Shown piece after piece: positions 49,165 to 60,309 of a stretch of 64,000 nucleotides of DNA (positions within the stretch are counted from its first letter, which is position 1; each line of letters begins with the position of its first letter). This DNA is from Polietes domitor (lineage: Eukaryota > Arthropoda > Insecta > Diptera > Muscidae). A model generated the notes under the pieces. It searched no databases and was not told where the DNA came from. It saw only the letters and a list, made by a program, of their open reading frames with translations. The stretch is from contig OX377622.1 in assembly GCA_947397865.1 (NCBI GenBank), positions 40,586,852-40,650,851 on the forward strand, given 5' to 3'. Both the position numbers and the translations under genes were made by a program.

Positions 49165-50640
49165 CTAGCTGAACCCCGCCCGCTTCGCCAGGCAAAAAAA
49201 AAAAAACAAATGGTTAAATTACGTTCCAATTTTCAGCCTTCTAGCTCTCAATAACACTTTTGCCACGCCCACTCCACCCACAAAATGAAAATCCAAAATA
49301 CGCCATCAAATTCATCTTTGTAATGATCAGTAATATATACGTTACAATTTTCAGCATTCTACCTAAAAAACACTATTTATTATTTATTATTATTATTTAT
49401 TTATTTATTTGCCAACTTTGCCCACAAAACGAAATTCCAAATATTGGCATCAAATTGATGTTTCTCGTGGTCAGTAATATATGTACCAATATTCAGCCTT
49501 CTAGCTCCCAAAAACACTATTGCCACGCCCACTCCGCCCACAAAATGAAAATCCAAATTTCGGCATCATATTTATCATTTTCGTGGTCAGTAGTATATAT
49601 GTACCAATTTTCAGCCTTCTAGCTCCCAAAAACACTATTGCCACGCACACTCCGCCCACAAAACGAAAATCCAAATTTCGGCATCATATTTATCATTTTC
49701 GTGGTCAGTAGTATATATGTACCAATTTTCAGCCTTCTAGCTCCCAAAAACACTAATGCCACGCCCACTCCGCCCACAAAATGAAAATCCAAATTTCGGC
49801 ATCATATTTATCATTCTCGTGTTCAGTAATATATACGTTCCAATTTTCAGTCTTCTAGCTCAAAAACACTATTGCCACGCACACTCCGCCCACAAAACGA
49901 AAATCCAAATTTCGGCATCATATTTATCATTTTCGTGGTCAGTAGTATATACGTTCCAATTTTCAGCCTTCTAGCTCTCAAAAACACTATTGCCACGCCC
50001 ACTCCGCCCACAAAATGAAAATCCAAATTTCGGCATCATATATATCATTTTCGTGGTCAGTAGTATATATGTACCAATTTTCAGCCTTCTAGCTGCCAAA
50101 AACACTATTGCCACGCCCACTCCGCCCACAAAATGAAAATCCAAATTTCGGCATCATATATATCATTTTCGTGGTCAGTAGTATATATGTACCAATTTTC
50201 AGCCTTCTAGCTGCCAAAAACACTATTGCCACGCCCACTCCGCCCACAAAATGAAAATCCAAATTTCGGCATCATATTTATCATTTTCGTGGTCAGTAGT
50301 ATATACGTTCCAATTTTCAGCCTTCTAGCTCTCAAAAACACTATTGCCACGCCCACTCCGCCCACAAAATGAAAATCCAAATTTCGGCATCATATATATC
50401 ATTTTCGTGGTCAGTAGTATATATGTACCAATTTTCAGCCTTCTAGCTCCCAAAAACACTATTGCCACGCCCACTCCGCCCACAAAATGAAAATCCAAAT
50501 TTCCATTTTTTTTAAAACCCGTGCTGAGAAAATACCTTTCCAACAAAGTACAAATCATCAAAATCGGTTTGGCCAATCTCGAGTTATGGGATTACATCGC
50601 TTCGGACACTTTCTTTTATATATATAGATATATATATAAT
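49165..50640 (+). mobile_element. Unclassified element in a TA tract with a 118-bp tandem core
   Basis: Left edge ACTAGCTGAACCCCGCCCGC, right edge GGGATTACATCGCTTCGGAC and TTTTATATATATAGAT, with TA microsatellite on both sides. Between lie about ten units containing GCCACGCCCACTCCGCCCAC and TTTTCAGCCTTCTAGCTC. Unit starts at 49523, 49641, 49759, 49875, 49993, 50111, 50229, 50347 and 50465 give a 118-bp period (one of 116). The first two units are diverged. I do not recognise the superfamily. Confidence 0.75.
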
Positions 50641-51639
50641 GGTATATCCGTGATTTAAAAATACATCTCAATAGTTTTATATACTGAATCAGAATACTCC
50701 GCTTCCCAGTGTGATGGAGTTAATGCCGTTAGACTTTGCATTTTATTTCGGGACCTCCTAATGTACACCACCTGTCCACATCCGCAGGTACTTAGATTTT
50801 AATAACCAAAATTTCAATTTGTTGTAGTTTCATACTCGGGTAATACTCATAAAACTTTATCGCTCCAAATGGCATAAGTACACGTACACTCTGCAGGTCA
50901 TATTGTGGGTGAATGGCACACGCATAAGCCGAAGACTTATCGGAATAACTTTGAATATAATCTTCAAAATATATATTTTGTGCAAAATTATCTGGTTAAC
51001 AATTAAGACTGATAATTAAATTTCATTGGCCGGCAATAATTATGTCCTAAATGAAATTTACGACATACGACAAACGTCGACACAATCTTGGGCAATAACC
51101 ACATATGGCTTCCCTAAGTGTGCCGGAAATGTCATTGCCTGTTGTTGTTGTTGTTCAACCTGATGATGACGATGTTATTCAAAAGTCGTTACATACCGCC
51201 TGTGACACTTTAACTTATATTGCTCGCGTGTGTGTTTGGGACACACATACATACAATTACCGGTCCGTATACGAGTGCGAATACGTCACATCCTCACACA
51301 CATTCGCACAGATAGAAAAAGCAATTTTGTATGCAATTTCCCATAAAAATGAACAAAATGGCAAATGAATGTTTGCATCTATGGATGACTTCTGTTTCCG
51401 TAGTTATTTTATGGCAATTAAAGCATAAATGTATGTATGAATGTATAAAGAAATATGAACATGTGTGTATGTATGCATGACATCCATATGCATGCGAATA
51501 CACATCATATATTAGGGCCGAGCATTTGTATTGGCCTTATTGAAAAACAGAAGTATATTAGTTTTGAAGGCCATGCCAGGGGTAAATTGTAGTTTATGCC
51601 ATGATTCATCCATTTTACATGGGATCGTGACACAATTTT
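50641..51639. other. Intron sequence, nothing recognised
   Basis: A GTTGTTGTTGTTGTTC stretch near 51140 opens a reading frame, but no splice context or family resemblance supports an exon. Confidence 0.45.
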
Positions 51640-52422
51640 CAGGAACGTGTTATATTTGAACCGGAAACAGCTAACGGGAAAGTGGACCACATGGGTCAAA
51701 TGTAACTCCGATTTACAATATTACTGCTCTAAAATGTAGATTTAACATCGGATCTTGATCAAATTTCACACACAATGTTACATTTAGACTAGAAACATCT
51801 ATTGTGAAAGCCAGCTGTATAGGTAAATGTTTTGGTATAGCCCCATACAAATGGAACCAACATCCTACATTCGATCTTGATAAAATTTTTCAGATCATGT
51901 TTTATTTCAATAAAGAATACCGTACCTCAATAAAGAATACCTACTTTGAAAGTGATCTTTAAGGGCCACTTAGTAATGTAGCGCCATTACAAATGGGCAC
52001 CCATTTTTATTTATACCCCTCTAGGACCCACATTTTACATCGGAAATTTATCAAAATTTGCAGATTATATTATATTTCAACTAAGAATACATACTATGAA
52101 AGTCAAATATATAGGTCCATATTTTAGTATAAACCCCATACAAATTGGGCCCCAATTGTATGGGAGATCTATATAAGGAGATCTGTATAATCTGTATTTG
52201 TCATTGGATCTTTACTCGGAATATCTGCCGGAAAATTGGATTTATTACCATATTATTTACCACATTCGTTAAATTTGACTAAAGATGTACTATCTATTTT
52301 ATTTATATGAACTACATAAAATTGCTCCCATGAAACACCTGGGTTTAGTAATCAAAGCGAGGTATATACGAAGGAAGTGGAGTAGTGCTCGGCTCCGCCC
52401 GACTTTAAGCTTTCCTTACTTG
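51640..52422 (-). mobile_element. Divergent family A-like element, GTCY end missing
   Basis: Units with CTAGAAACATCTATTGTGAA and TATAGCCCCATACAAAT resemble the A core at a distance. The hairpin end GCTCGGCTCCGCCCGACT and CTTTCCTTACTTGTT is intact. It directly abuts the next A copy. Confidence 0.6.
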
Positions 52423-54098
52423 TTATACACTCCACGAGAGTATTATGTATTTGTGCATTTGGCTGTAACACCCAAAACGAAGCGAGATAGACCCATTGTT
52501 AATTATACCAATCGACTTTGAATCACTTTTTGAATCGATTTAGCAATGTCCGTATGCCCGTATGTCCGTCTGTCTGTGCATCTATTCTTCTAATCAATGT
52601 TTAGGTCGCAATTGTAGCCAGAACCAAACGATACTTTGCACATCGGGATAAGGACGAACGCTATTTAATTTGAAGAAAATCGGTTCAGATTTAGATATAT
52701 CCCCCATACGAATTTCACTCCCGATTTGACTCTTTTCACTCTAGATACCACATAATTTAACAGATTTTCTTCAAAATTGACAAATCATCTTATATTTCAA
52801 CTAGAAACACCCATGGTGAAAATTGGTCAGATCGGTTCAGATTTATATATAACTCCCACACAAATTTCGCTCTCAATTTGAATTTTCCGCTCTAGAAACC
52901 ACATATATAATCAGATCTTCTTCAAATCTTGCAAAATATCTTATATTTCAACTAGAAACACACATGGTGAAAATAGGTCAGATCGGTTCAGATTTATATA
53001 TAGCTCCCGGATTGATTTTTCCGCCTCCCAGAAACCACATATTTTCACCGAATTTCTTAAAATTGAGCATAACACGTTATACTTGCACTGGAAGAACCTG
53101 TTGTGTAAGTGGGTCACTTCATTCCATGTTTGGTTATAGCCCTGATACAAATATTCTTCTCGATTTGACCAATTAGGTCAGGTCATATTGGCCTATGATT
53201 AGGAAACATACAAAAATTCTTCCAGTTTTGGCTTTTTTTGCCGAATTGAGTTGTATTCGGATTAGAGATGGGCGCGTGAGTGATTATTGGCTCACGTTCA
53301 CGCACGCTCACGAAGGAAAAAAATTGAATCACGCACGTTCACGCACGAAGATTTTTTGTTCCTCACGTTCACGCACGCTCACGTGAGTAAAATAAATTTT
53401 GCTCACGATTGCTCACGATCACGCAAACAATTTCCACATAGAAAATAATATATCCTTTATCCGCCTTATTTTCTATTCTAAATCGAAGTGAGTAACGAAT
53501 CGCAAATCTGAAAATTATATTATTTAAATCAGTAAGGTGTGTCTTAAATTCATATTTTTAAAGTAGTATTAAATCTTGCAGAGTTAAAAAATAGGACACT
53601 GACATAAAATCCAAGTATAAAACAAAGCATATACCCCGACATCACTTATGTGAGTTTTTATGTGAACTAACACTAACGGGGTCTCCCATATAAATGCAGT
53701 GCATAGTGTTGGCACAAGCAATACTTGCTTAAATAATAGAAAAATTAGAAATTATTCGTGCATTGAAGCACTTTGTTTAGAAATAAATATATGTATATAT
53801 ATGAATGTTATGTTGAATGGAAAATTTCAGATTTTTAAACGAAATAAAATGAAAAAAAAATGTGTCACTCACGAAAAAATCACGCAAAAAATTGACTCAC
53901 GCACGAACATTTTTTCGTTGCTCACGTTCACGCACGCTCACGTGAGTAAAATAAATTTTGCTCACGAGCACGCGCGATTCACGCGTGAATCACGTGATTC
54001 ACGCAATTCACGTGAGCCGCGCCCATCTCTAATTCTGATAGAAAGTGGAGTGTATCATATAGTCGGCCCCGTCCGACTTTAAGCTTTCCTTACTTGTT
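52423..54098 (-). mobile_element. Family A element interrupted by a hAT-like MITE
   Basis: TTATACACTCCACGAGAGTA, GTCCGTCTGTCTGTGC tract, four core units, then the hairpin-side block split at ATTCGGAT by the insertion at 53263-54031. It resumes GAAAGTGGAGTGTATCATAT, AGTCGGCCCCGTCCGACT, CTTTCCTTACTTGTT. Confidence 0.82.
53263..54031. mobile_element. hAT-like MITE with dense subterminal CACG repeats
   Basis: TIR TAGAGATGGGCGCG at the left and its inverse at the right (CGCGCCCATCTCTA). The flanks ATTCGGAT (53255-53262) and ATTCTGAT (54032-54039) are an 8-bp duplication with one change. Both subterminal regions repeat GCTCACGTTCACGCACG and end in CTCACGTGAG palindromes; the right one adds GATTCACGCGTGAATCACGT. 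The AT-rich centre has no transposase. Repeated subterminal motifs are typical binding sites for hAT transposases. Confidence 0.82.
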
Positions 54099-54102
54099 TT
54101 AT

Positions 54103-54360
54103 TTCGGTCTGTAGTAAATATTTGATTTGAACTGCGATATTATCGTGGCTCAAGACTTTTTTTGCATCTATATTTTGTAGAATGCAAATTTATTTATAAA
54201 TGACATGGTGGCATTTATTACTTGGCGGCCGCTATAATGATTTCTGGTCCGTGTCATGTCTTCAAGAGGCTGCACTGCAATTTTTCGACAAGATACTCGG
54301 ACTTTTTACGTCAATAATTCGCACTAAACGAATGAGAATCAGAATTCAGTTTTCTTGATA
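54103..54360 (+). mobile_element. Diverged one-armed copy of the fold-back element
   Basis: TCGGTCTGTAGTAAATATTT, GAATGCAAATTTATTTATAA, CATTTATTACTTGGC and AACGAATGAGAATCAGAATT follow the order of the 39285 copy with many substitutions. Confidence 0.65.
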
Positions 54361-54886
54361 CTAAGTTTTTGGTCATAGACCAAAACTATTCTGAAGTAAA
54401 GAATTATTTGTTAATTACAGTCTTATTAATTAAGCGTGTATTGTTTCGAACAAGCTAAAGTCCTTTTCGTCGTTACTCTGAAAAGCTTTTAAATTCTAGC
54501 TTGCATTATGATAGATTTTTTTGACTGTCATTTGAATGAATAATGCTTTTTAAAATTACTCCAGGTTGATATTCGAAGGCCAAGTATTCAATCGTACCAC
54601 CAATATTTTGTAAATTAAAACCTTTCGCATCCTGAATTGAACAGTGTGCGCTGGAGAGTGAACAACATACACCTGCTGTCATATTTGACATGAATGAAAT
54701 TAAATGCATTTCAGTAGCTGTGAGTATGTGTGTGAACTTTTATGAAAGTGTACGTATATGAGGTCGTATCGTTATAATAACAGCTTGAGGCCGGCGTCAC
54801 ATATTACTTTAGCAAATGAAAATAATATTTGGATTTGCACAAGAAGCATCCTTCTAATTTTTCCGAATACTTGTCACTTCCAAATG

Positions 54887-55499
54887 CACACTGGTCCCAA
54901 ATCCATTTTTTATGGCATAAAGTCGAAAAATAAAGATACAATCTTGTAATTTTGCACATTTGGAAGACATAACATACTTAAAAAATGGAAAATAAATTTT
55001 GGCCGATCAGACCACGCCCACTACCACCTCCCATATAACCAACATAATTATCAAGGTGACCAAAAACATTTACACTTTGAGTCAAGTTGAGTCCTACATA
55101 TAACTTTTGGTCCACGACATTTATAGGTTATGCTCACTACGAATCAAAAATTACAACACTTAAGAAAACTGACAAGACTACAGTAATCACAAAATGTTAA
55201 ATATAATTTTTCAACTACTTACGCCGGCCTTCAATTTCAATAATATAGTCACTTCATTATTTTCTTTTTACGCCTTTATTTTAAGTATTTTGTATAACTG
55301 ATTTAGACCCGAATTAACCCCACTTGTTTCAATGGCAAACTTTAAATGTCTCTCAGGCTTCCAGTGTTGCCACCTAGTTTTTCCAATACATTTTCTTGAT
55401 AGCCTGGAGTGTTAACATTAAGAAAATATATACACATTTAACAATTTCCAATTTATTTTTTTTAATTTCATCCAAAAATATGGATTTGGGACCATAGTG
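54887..55499. mobile_element. Transib-like non-autonomous element
   Basis: The right end, inverted, reads CACTATGGTCCCAAATCCAT, matching the CACWATGG start of Transib TIRs; the left end is CACACTGGTCCCAAATCCAT. Flanking 5-mers AAATG (54882-54886) and CAATG (55500-55504) fit a decayed 5-bp duplication, as Transib makes. The interior has no transposase. A second end of this family lies at 41165-41360. An alternative is a CACTA-type element, which would need a 3-bp duplication. Confidence 0.6.
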
Positions 55500-55504
55500 C
55501 AATG

Positions 55505-55779
55505 ATTGGGGACATTCCGAATCCTCAAAATGTATTGTTTTACATTAAAAGTAGTTAATGTGATATTAACCTCGAGAGCCGAAAAACCTAATCCTTACAT
55601 TAATTATTCCTCTGCGAACAGGGTTATACAAAATCTAAGATGTCTTTGGAGAATTTCCAAATGTAAATGTTCTTATTTATTTGGTTTAAAATAGTTTTTG
55701 ATGAAATAAACTTTCCTTAAAATTCGTGAGGTATTGGATATGAAAGAATTTAATTTTTAAATCGACAAAAAAAATCGAA
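55505..55779. other. Intron sequence, nothing recognised
   Basis: Short stretch with no repeat or exon signature. Confidence 0.4.
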
Positions 55780-56113
55780 GGTATATATATATAGCTCCCA
55801 TATAAATTTTGCTCCCGATTTGACTTTGCGCTCTAGAGACCACGTTGAGCCATCCTTTTCAAATTTGTTACAACGCCGTATATTTCGATTAGGAAGTGAT
55901 GAAAGTGAGTCAGATCGGTTAAGATTTATATATAGCTCCAATACAAATTTCTCTCCGGATTTGATTTTTTCCGCTCTATACCCCACATATATAGTACCCA
56001 TACAAAAATCGTTCCGGATATCACTTTTTTTCCAGAATTCAATTGTAATGGGGTTGAAAGTGGAGGCTATCATATAGTCGGCCCCACCAGACTTTAGACT
56101 TTCCTTACTTGTT
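55780..56113 (-). mobile_element. Family A hairpin-end fragment
   Basis: Two core units, then AGTGGAGGCTATCATATAG and a hairpin with one broken pair (AGTCGGCCCCACCAGACT), CTTTCCTTACTTGTT. Confidence 0.68.
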
Positions 56114-56632
56114 TTACTATAATTCTAATTTTCATAGCTTCTGCATTTATTCATAGATAAGCCTTATATTTTCGCGTTAAGCTCCCAGCTTCGTTAAAAT
56201 GTTAAATATTAAAACATAGAAATATTAGTTTAATAGTTTTAAGTGCTTCTGCGTGTAATTTATTACGAAGGAAATTTTTGTTTAGTATTGGAGAGGAGGA
56301 AAACCATACTCAACTATACACACTTTGGTCATATACGTATTTCATATCCTGTGTTGCGATAAATTATTTTAATTATTATTATGATCTACCTGTAACCTTT
56401 CACATTACCATTTGTTGTAAGCTGATGGGTTTTCAACACGCTACAGCTTTCTCTCTATGACAACCACCTACAACAATATTTTTCAAGGGTTTACTTTCTT
56501 GACATGAAAAAACGAAAAAAAAAACTATTTTTTCTCAATTTTTAGAGTCTGTTCCTAAAACACTGTTTCTACGTGAAAGTGAAATTCCCTGTCACAATTA
56601 CTTTTAATTTACACTTTAAATCATATTTATCA
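56114..56632. other. Intron sequence, nothing recognised
   Basis: AT-rich, no element ends. Confidence 0.4.
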
Positions 56633-56973
56633 TACCCTCACTCTGCATAGTAGGAAGGTATATATCATTTGGTACCGAAAACGCATTGAAGGAGTGACTT
56701 AAGATCCTAAGTATGTTTGGATCAAAACCGTTTCACAACATTTTAAGTGGTAACTTTAAAGTGTACATTCCTCTAATTGAGTAGATACAGAATATAAATC
56801 AATTTTTCTTCACATTAGTAATAATAAAATAAAAGAAAACATTTTTTCGAAATTAGTACTTTTGGGGGTAAAATAGAAAAAGGGATAAAAATTGTACCGC
56901 AGCTAAAGTCATGAATAAAAAGGTTTTTCCAAATTCGTACTTTTAAGGGATACAGTGGGAACAGAGGGATAAC
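56633..56973 (-). mobile_element. Family C end joined to family B core fragment
   Basis: CATACCCTCACTCTGCATAG and AGATCCTAAGTATGTTTGG are C. From 56750 the sequence is B core (GTGTACATTCCTCTAATTGA, TACTTTTAAGGGATACAGTG), interrupted at 56973 by the next element and resuming at 59084. Confidence 0.6.
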
Positions 56974-58268
56974 AAGTAAAAAAGGCGTTAAGTTCGAGCG
57001 GGTCGAACTTTATATATCCTCCACCATGGATTGCATTCCACAGAGGCTGTCGATTTTCGTATAAGTGCAGTAATATTACAACAAAATATAATTTTTTTAA
57101 TATGGCCATACCAAATCAAATATTGAAATAATAATTTTATAAATAAATATAAAATTGTTATTATTTCAAACCACCAATATAAGGCAATGCTACCAATACG
57201 TTCACTCTATATATATTGAAATAATACCTCAAGTCAATTCAAAAAATAAATATTCTTATATTTCTATATATCCAACAGTTGGTTGTATTTCCATTCTATT
57301 TTAATTCCAAACGTACACATTTTGAAAATTCAATATCACACGTACGTAGTGCAAAATAACCTAACTTCGTGATTCAACTAATTTTTGCCGTAAAAGTAAA
57401 AAGCACGAATTAGAAAAAATCTTTTTATTTCGCGTGTCCATGCAGTCAGAGGAAAGTATACACCGAATTTCATTATTCTAGGTACAGACGTTTGGTTGGT
57501 AACATTTTTATCCCTCTATTCCCATTTTACCCCCTTAAGAGTACGACTTTCTAAAATCTCTTTATTTTACGTGGTATACACACCGAATTTCATCATTCTA
57601 GCTGTAGTCGGTTATTTGGTACTATTTTTATCCCTCTGTACCCATTGTATCCCTTGAAAGTACACATTTGGGAAAAATCTTTTATTTTTCGTGTTTACGC
57701 AGTCAGAGGAATGTATACTCGGAATTTCATGGCTATAGCTGCGGTCATTTGGTTGGTACTATTTTTATCCCCTTTTTCATTTCAATCCCAAAAAGTACGA
57801 ATTTCGAAAAACCCGTTTATTTTTCGTGTCTACACTATCAAAAGACTTTATACACCGAATTTCATTTTTCTAGGTGCAGCCGTTCGATTGGTACCATTTT
57901 TATCGCTCTATCTAATTTTATCCCTTAAAAGTACGAATTTGTAAAAAATACTTTTATATTATGTACCCACTCAATTAGAGGAATGTACATACCGAATTTC
58001 GTGTTTCTATCTGCTGTCGTTTCATAGGTACCATTGTTATCCCTTTTTGCCCCATTTTACCCCCTACGAATAATAATCACTTTACGATGCAGGTTTTTGT
58101 TATGGGTGGAATGTGCATACCCAATATCAAGTAAGTACAAGCAGGCATATTGAAAAAATGCTTAAATACTCTAAAATATTAGTGGTTATTATGGGTATTT
58201 TTAGTCCTTGTGAGGGAAACATTTTCCCTTTGGACGGATTTCGTCCAGTTTCAATCCCAAGCGATCTA

Positions 58269-58857
58269 AAGGGTGTTTTTTATTGGGGTATAGAACTTTA
58301 AGTTGGCATCACTTTTTTAACTGGCGGCCATTTTGTCAGCTGTCAAATGATTAATATTTAGTTTGGTTTGCCATATCATCATGAACAGGTTGACAAAAGA
58401 ACAACGCTTGCAAATCGTGCAAATTTATTTCGAAAGTAATGGTTCAGTTCGCGAAGTTCACCATTTTATGGTCGACATAATCGTCCATCAGAGCAATTAA
58501 TTCGGTTAACCATGGATCGTTTTCGCACTACGTTTACTCTATGTGATAATACGCATCCGCAGAGACGTCGAACAGTGCGCACCGAAGAAACAATTGCCGC
58601 TGTAGAGCAAAGTGTTGAAGAGGACCCGAATGAATCGATTCGCCACCGTGCACAGCAATTGGAGAAAGTGGTTGAAAATTGGACATGTAGAATTGGCTAT
58701 ATTCGAGCCATCCGCGGCGGCCACATGCCCGAGATCATATTTAAACATTAATGGCATAAAATTATCCTTCCAATAAAGCCAAATTGATGGACATTAAAAC
58801 GATTTTCTTGTGTTTTATTTCAATTCGAAGTTCTATACCTCAATAAAAAACACCCTA
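58269..58857 (+). mobile_element. Second mariner-type element, internally deleted, 589 bp
   Basis: TIRs of about 30 bp with two differences, starting AAGGGTGTTTTTTATTGGGG on the left. TA is at 58267-58268 and 58858-58859. The empty target is seen in the B copy near 62568 (CGATCTACGACTATAAG) against CGATCTA[element]TACATCTATTAG here. The ends differ from the 9744 element, so this is a related but separate family. Confidence 0.86.
58381..58751 (+). pseudogene. Mariner-type transposase remnant, frameshifted and internally deleted
   Basis: Starts MNRLTKEQRLQIVQIYFESN (58381). A loss of about 10 bases after GAAGTTCAC (compare the 9744 copy, which keeps CGCTCGCTTC there) throws it out of frame, stopping at 58500. 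The original frame resumes as FYGRHNRPSEQLIRL and runs from MDRFRTTFTL to RHRAQQL (to about 58660). It then jumps to the C-terminal tail EKVVENWTCRIGYIRAIRG, ending PEIIFKH. The DDE catalytic domain is missing, as in the copy at 9855 and at almost the same junction. Confidence 0.78.
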
Positions 58858-59083
58858 TACATCTATTAGACGCATTGATGGACGTCCTAGCTCCTTTCGT
58901 TTAGACGCTGGCGTGCTTTCAACAGACGGACGGACAGACTGACGGACATGGCTAGTCTTAGAATTTTACCACGATCAAAAATATATATATACTTTGTAGG
59001 GTCTCAGGTCGATATTTGAAGGTGTTACAAACGGAATGACAAAGTTAGTATACCCCCCTCCTGGAGGTGGAGGGTATAAAAAT

Positions 59084-59160
59084 GATATCAACTAAACGGC
59101 TACAGCTAAAATTATGAAATTCAATCCATGGTGGAGGGATTGTTCGGCTCGGATGATCTT
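59084..59160 (-). mobile_element. Family B fragment, continuation of the interrupted older copy
   Basis: GATATCAACTAAACGGCTAC, then AATCCATGGTGGAGGGATTG and CTTAATGCC, a decayed hairpin end. Confidence 0.55.
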
Positions 59161-60309
59161 AATGCCCTTAAAGGTAGCTTCGACGAAATTTGGAATGATT
59201 ACACCTTACGACAATTTAAAAGAAAGTCTTTACACTTGAGCTGGATGATATACGTCTGGAACTATAGGTGAAATTTCAAAGGAACAAATTTTTCAAAAAA
59301 ATATTTTGAATATTCGCATCTTCTCATGTCGGTATGGGTATCAAATTAAAGAGGACAATATCGGTAAAAAATACTTTAAATTTCATGCTTGTATATGTAC
59401 AATTTTAACAACTATTTTAAATTTGCCCCCTTAGTTTATTTAGTTTATTCATATTTTACTTTTTAACTTGAAGTGGTTGTTAATGCTAAACCAATACAGG
59501 TAGAAGCATGGAAATTAAATTGTTTTTTTTTTTTTTTTACAGATATTGTCCTTTTAAATTTGATACTAATAACGGTGTTTGTTTAAAAAAATTGAAATAT
59601 TTTGAAAAACAAAAAATGTAATTTTACTCCATTTCGTCTACAGTTCCAGACGTATAGTGTTATTAATGAAATTATCAATTTATTAGCATAATTGCTTGTT
59701 TTAATAAATAGTTTGTGATGGTAAACAAATAACATTTGCATAACAATATCATAATTTTTCTAATATGACACTGCACATTTACTACTCTGCCGATAATACT
59801 GTGGAATGTACTCCTTGACGAGGGGCATACAAGATACTTTGTACTTATTTATTTTACAAAGAAAAATTGAACTGAAAAAATCCATACAACCTATTGCATA
59901 TGTATATGTAGACTCAGTAATAAATGTGGGTGTGTGCGTGTAGCTTTTATAAATAACCAGCTAGATGATAGTTGCCACTATATATATATTTGTCAAACCG
60001 GCATTACTAATTTAAGTGAAATGAAAAACGAAAATAAAAACGAAAACATAACATTTAATTTATTTTGACATAATAAAAAGTTGCTAAAAAGCGGAAATGA
60101 AACTAAATTGTAAATATTGTTAGGCATGAATAACAAATGTGGGTGGTGGTGATGGTGTGACAAATTCATATTGATTTGTATCATAAACTTTTTATTTGAT
60201 TGTTTTACTTTCATCGTATACATTTCTCAAAGTTTTCCTTTCGCTGTTCATTTCGTTGGTTGATCTGTTGGTTGATATGATTTGTGGGGATTTATGATTT
60301 TCAACTTAC
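59161..60309. other. Intron sequence downstream of the 60-kb exon
   Basis: Long T run near 59522 and TATATATATATTTG near 59981; 59800-59835 has a trace of a B hairpin end (CTGTGGAATGTACTCC). No exon besides the one at 60310. Confidence 0.45.

Larger units (their letters stand above)
56974..59083 (+). mobile_element. Family B element, complete, nested in an older B core and itself carrying a mariner
   Basis: Starts AAGTAAAAAAGGCGTTAAGT. The stem AGTTCGA (56991-56997)/TCGAACT (57003-57009) is perfect. Subterminal TATCCTCCACC is at 57015-57025 and its inverse GGTGGAGGGTA at 59067-59077, before TAAAAA. The flanks rejoin as one B core unit (AGAGGGATAA ... AATGATATCAAC), giving an empty site. Confidence 0.82.
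27364..60309 (-). other. Intron of the syntrophin gene, 32,946 bp
   Basis: Bounded by GTAAGT at the 60-kb exon and CAG at the 27-kb exon. It holds family A copies in both orientations, family D copies, a long-TIR element, a hAT-like MITE, a Transib-like element, an element with a 118-bp array and a nested B/mariner insertion. I found no exon-like block inside it on either strand. Its length comes from repeat insertion. Confidence 0.8.

Noticed and set aside
49500..50480. CRISPR-like regular array
   Set aside because: The whole 118-bp unit is repeated with no unique spacers, and the genome is eukaryotic.
51105..51368. Possible exon with an 87-residue frame
   Set aside because: Contains a GTT-run, no acceptor or donor consensus at its limits, and no recognisable family.
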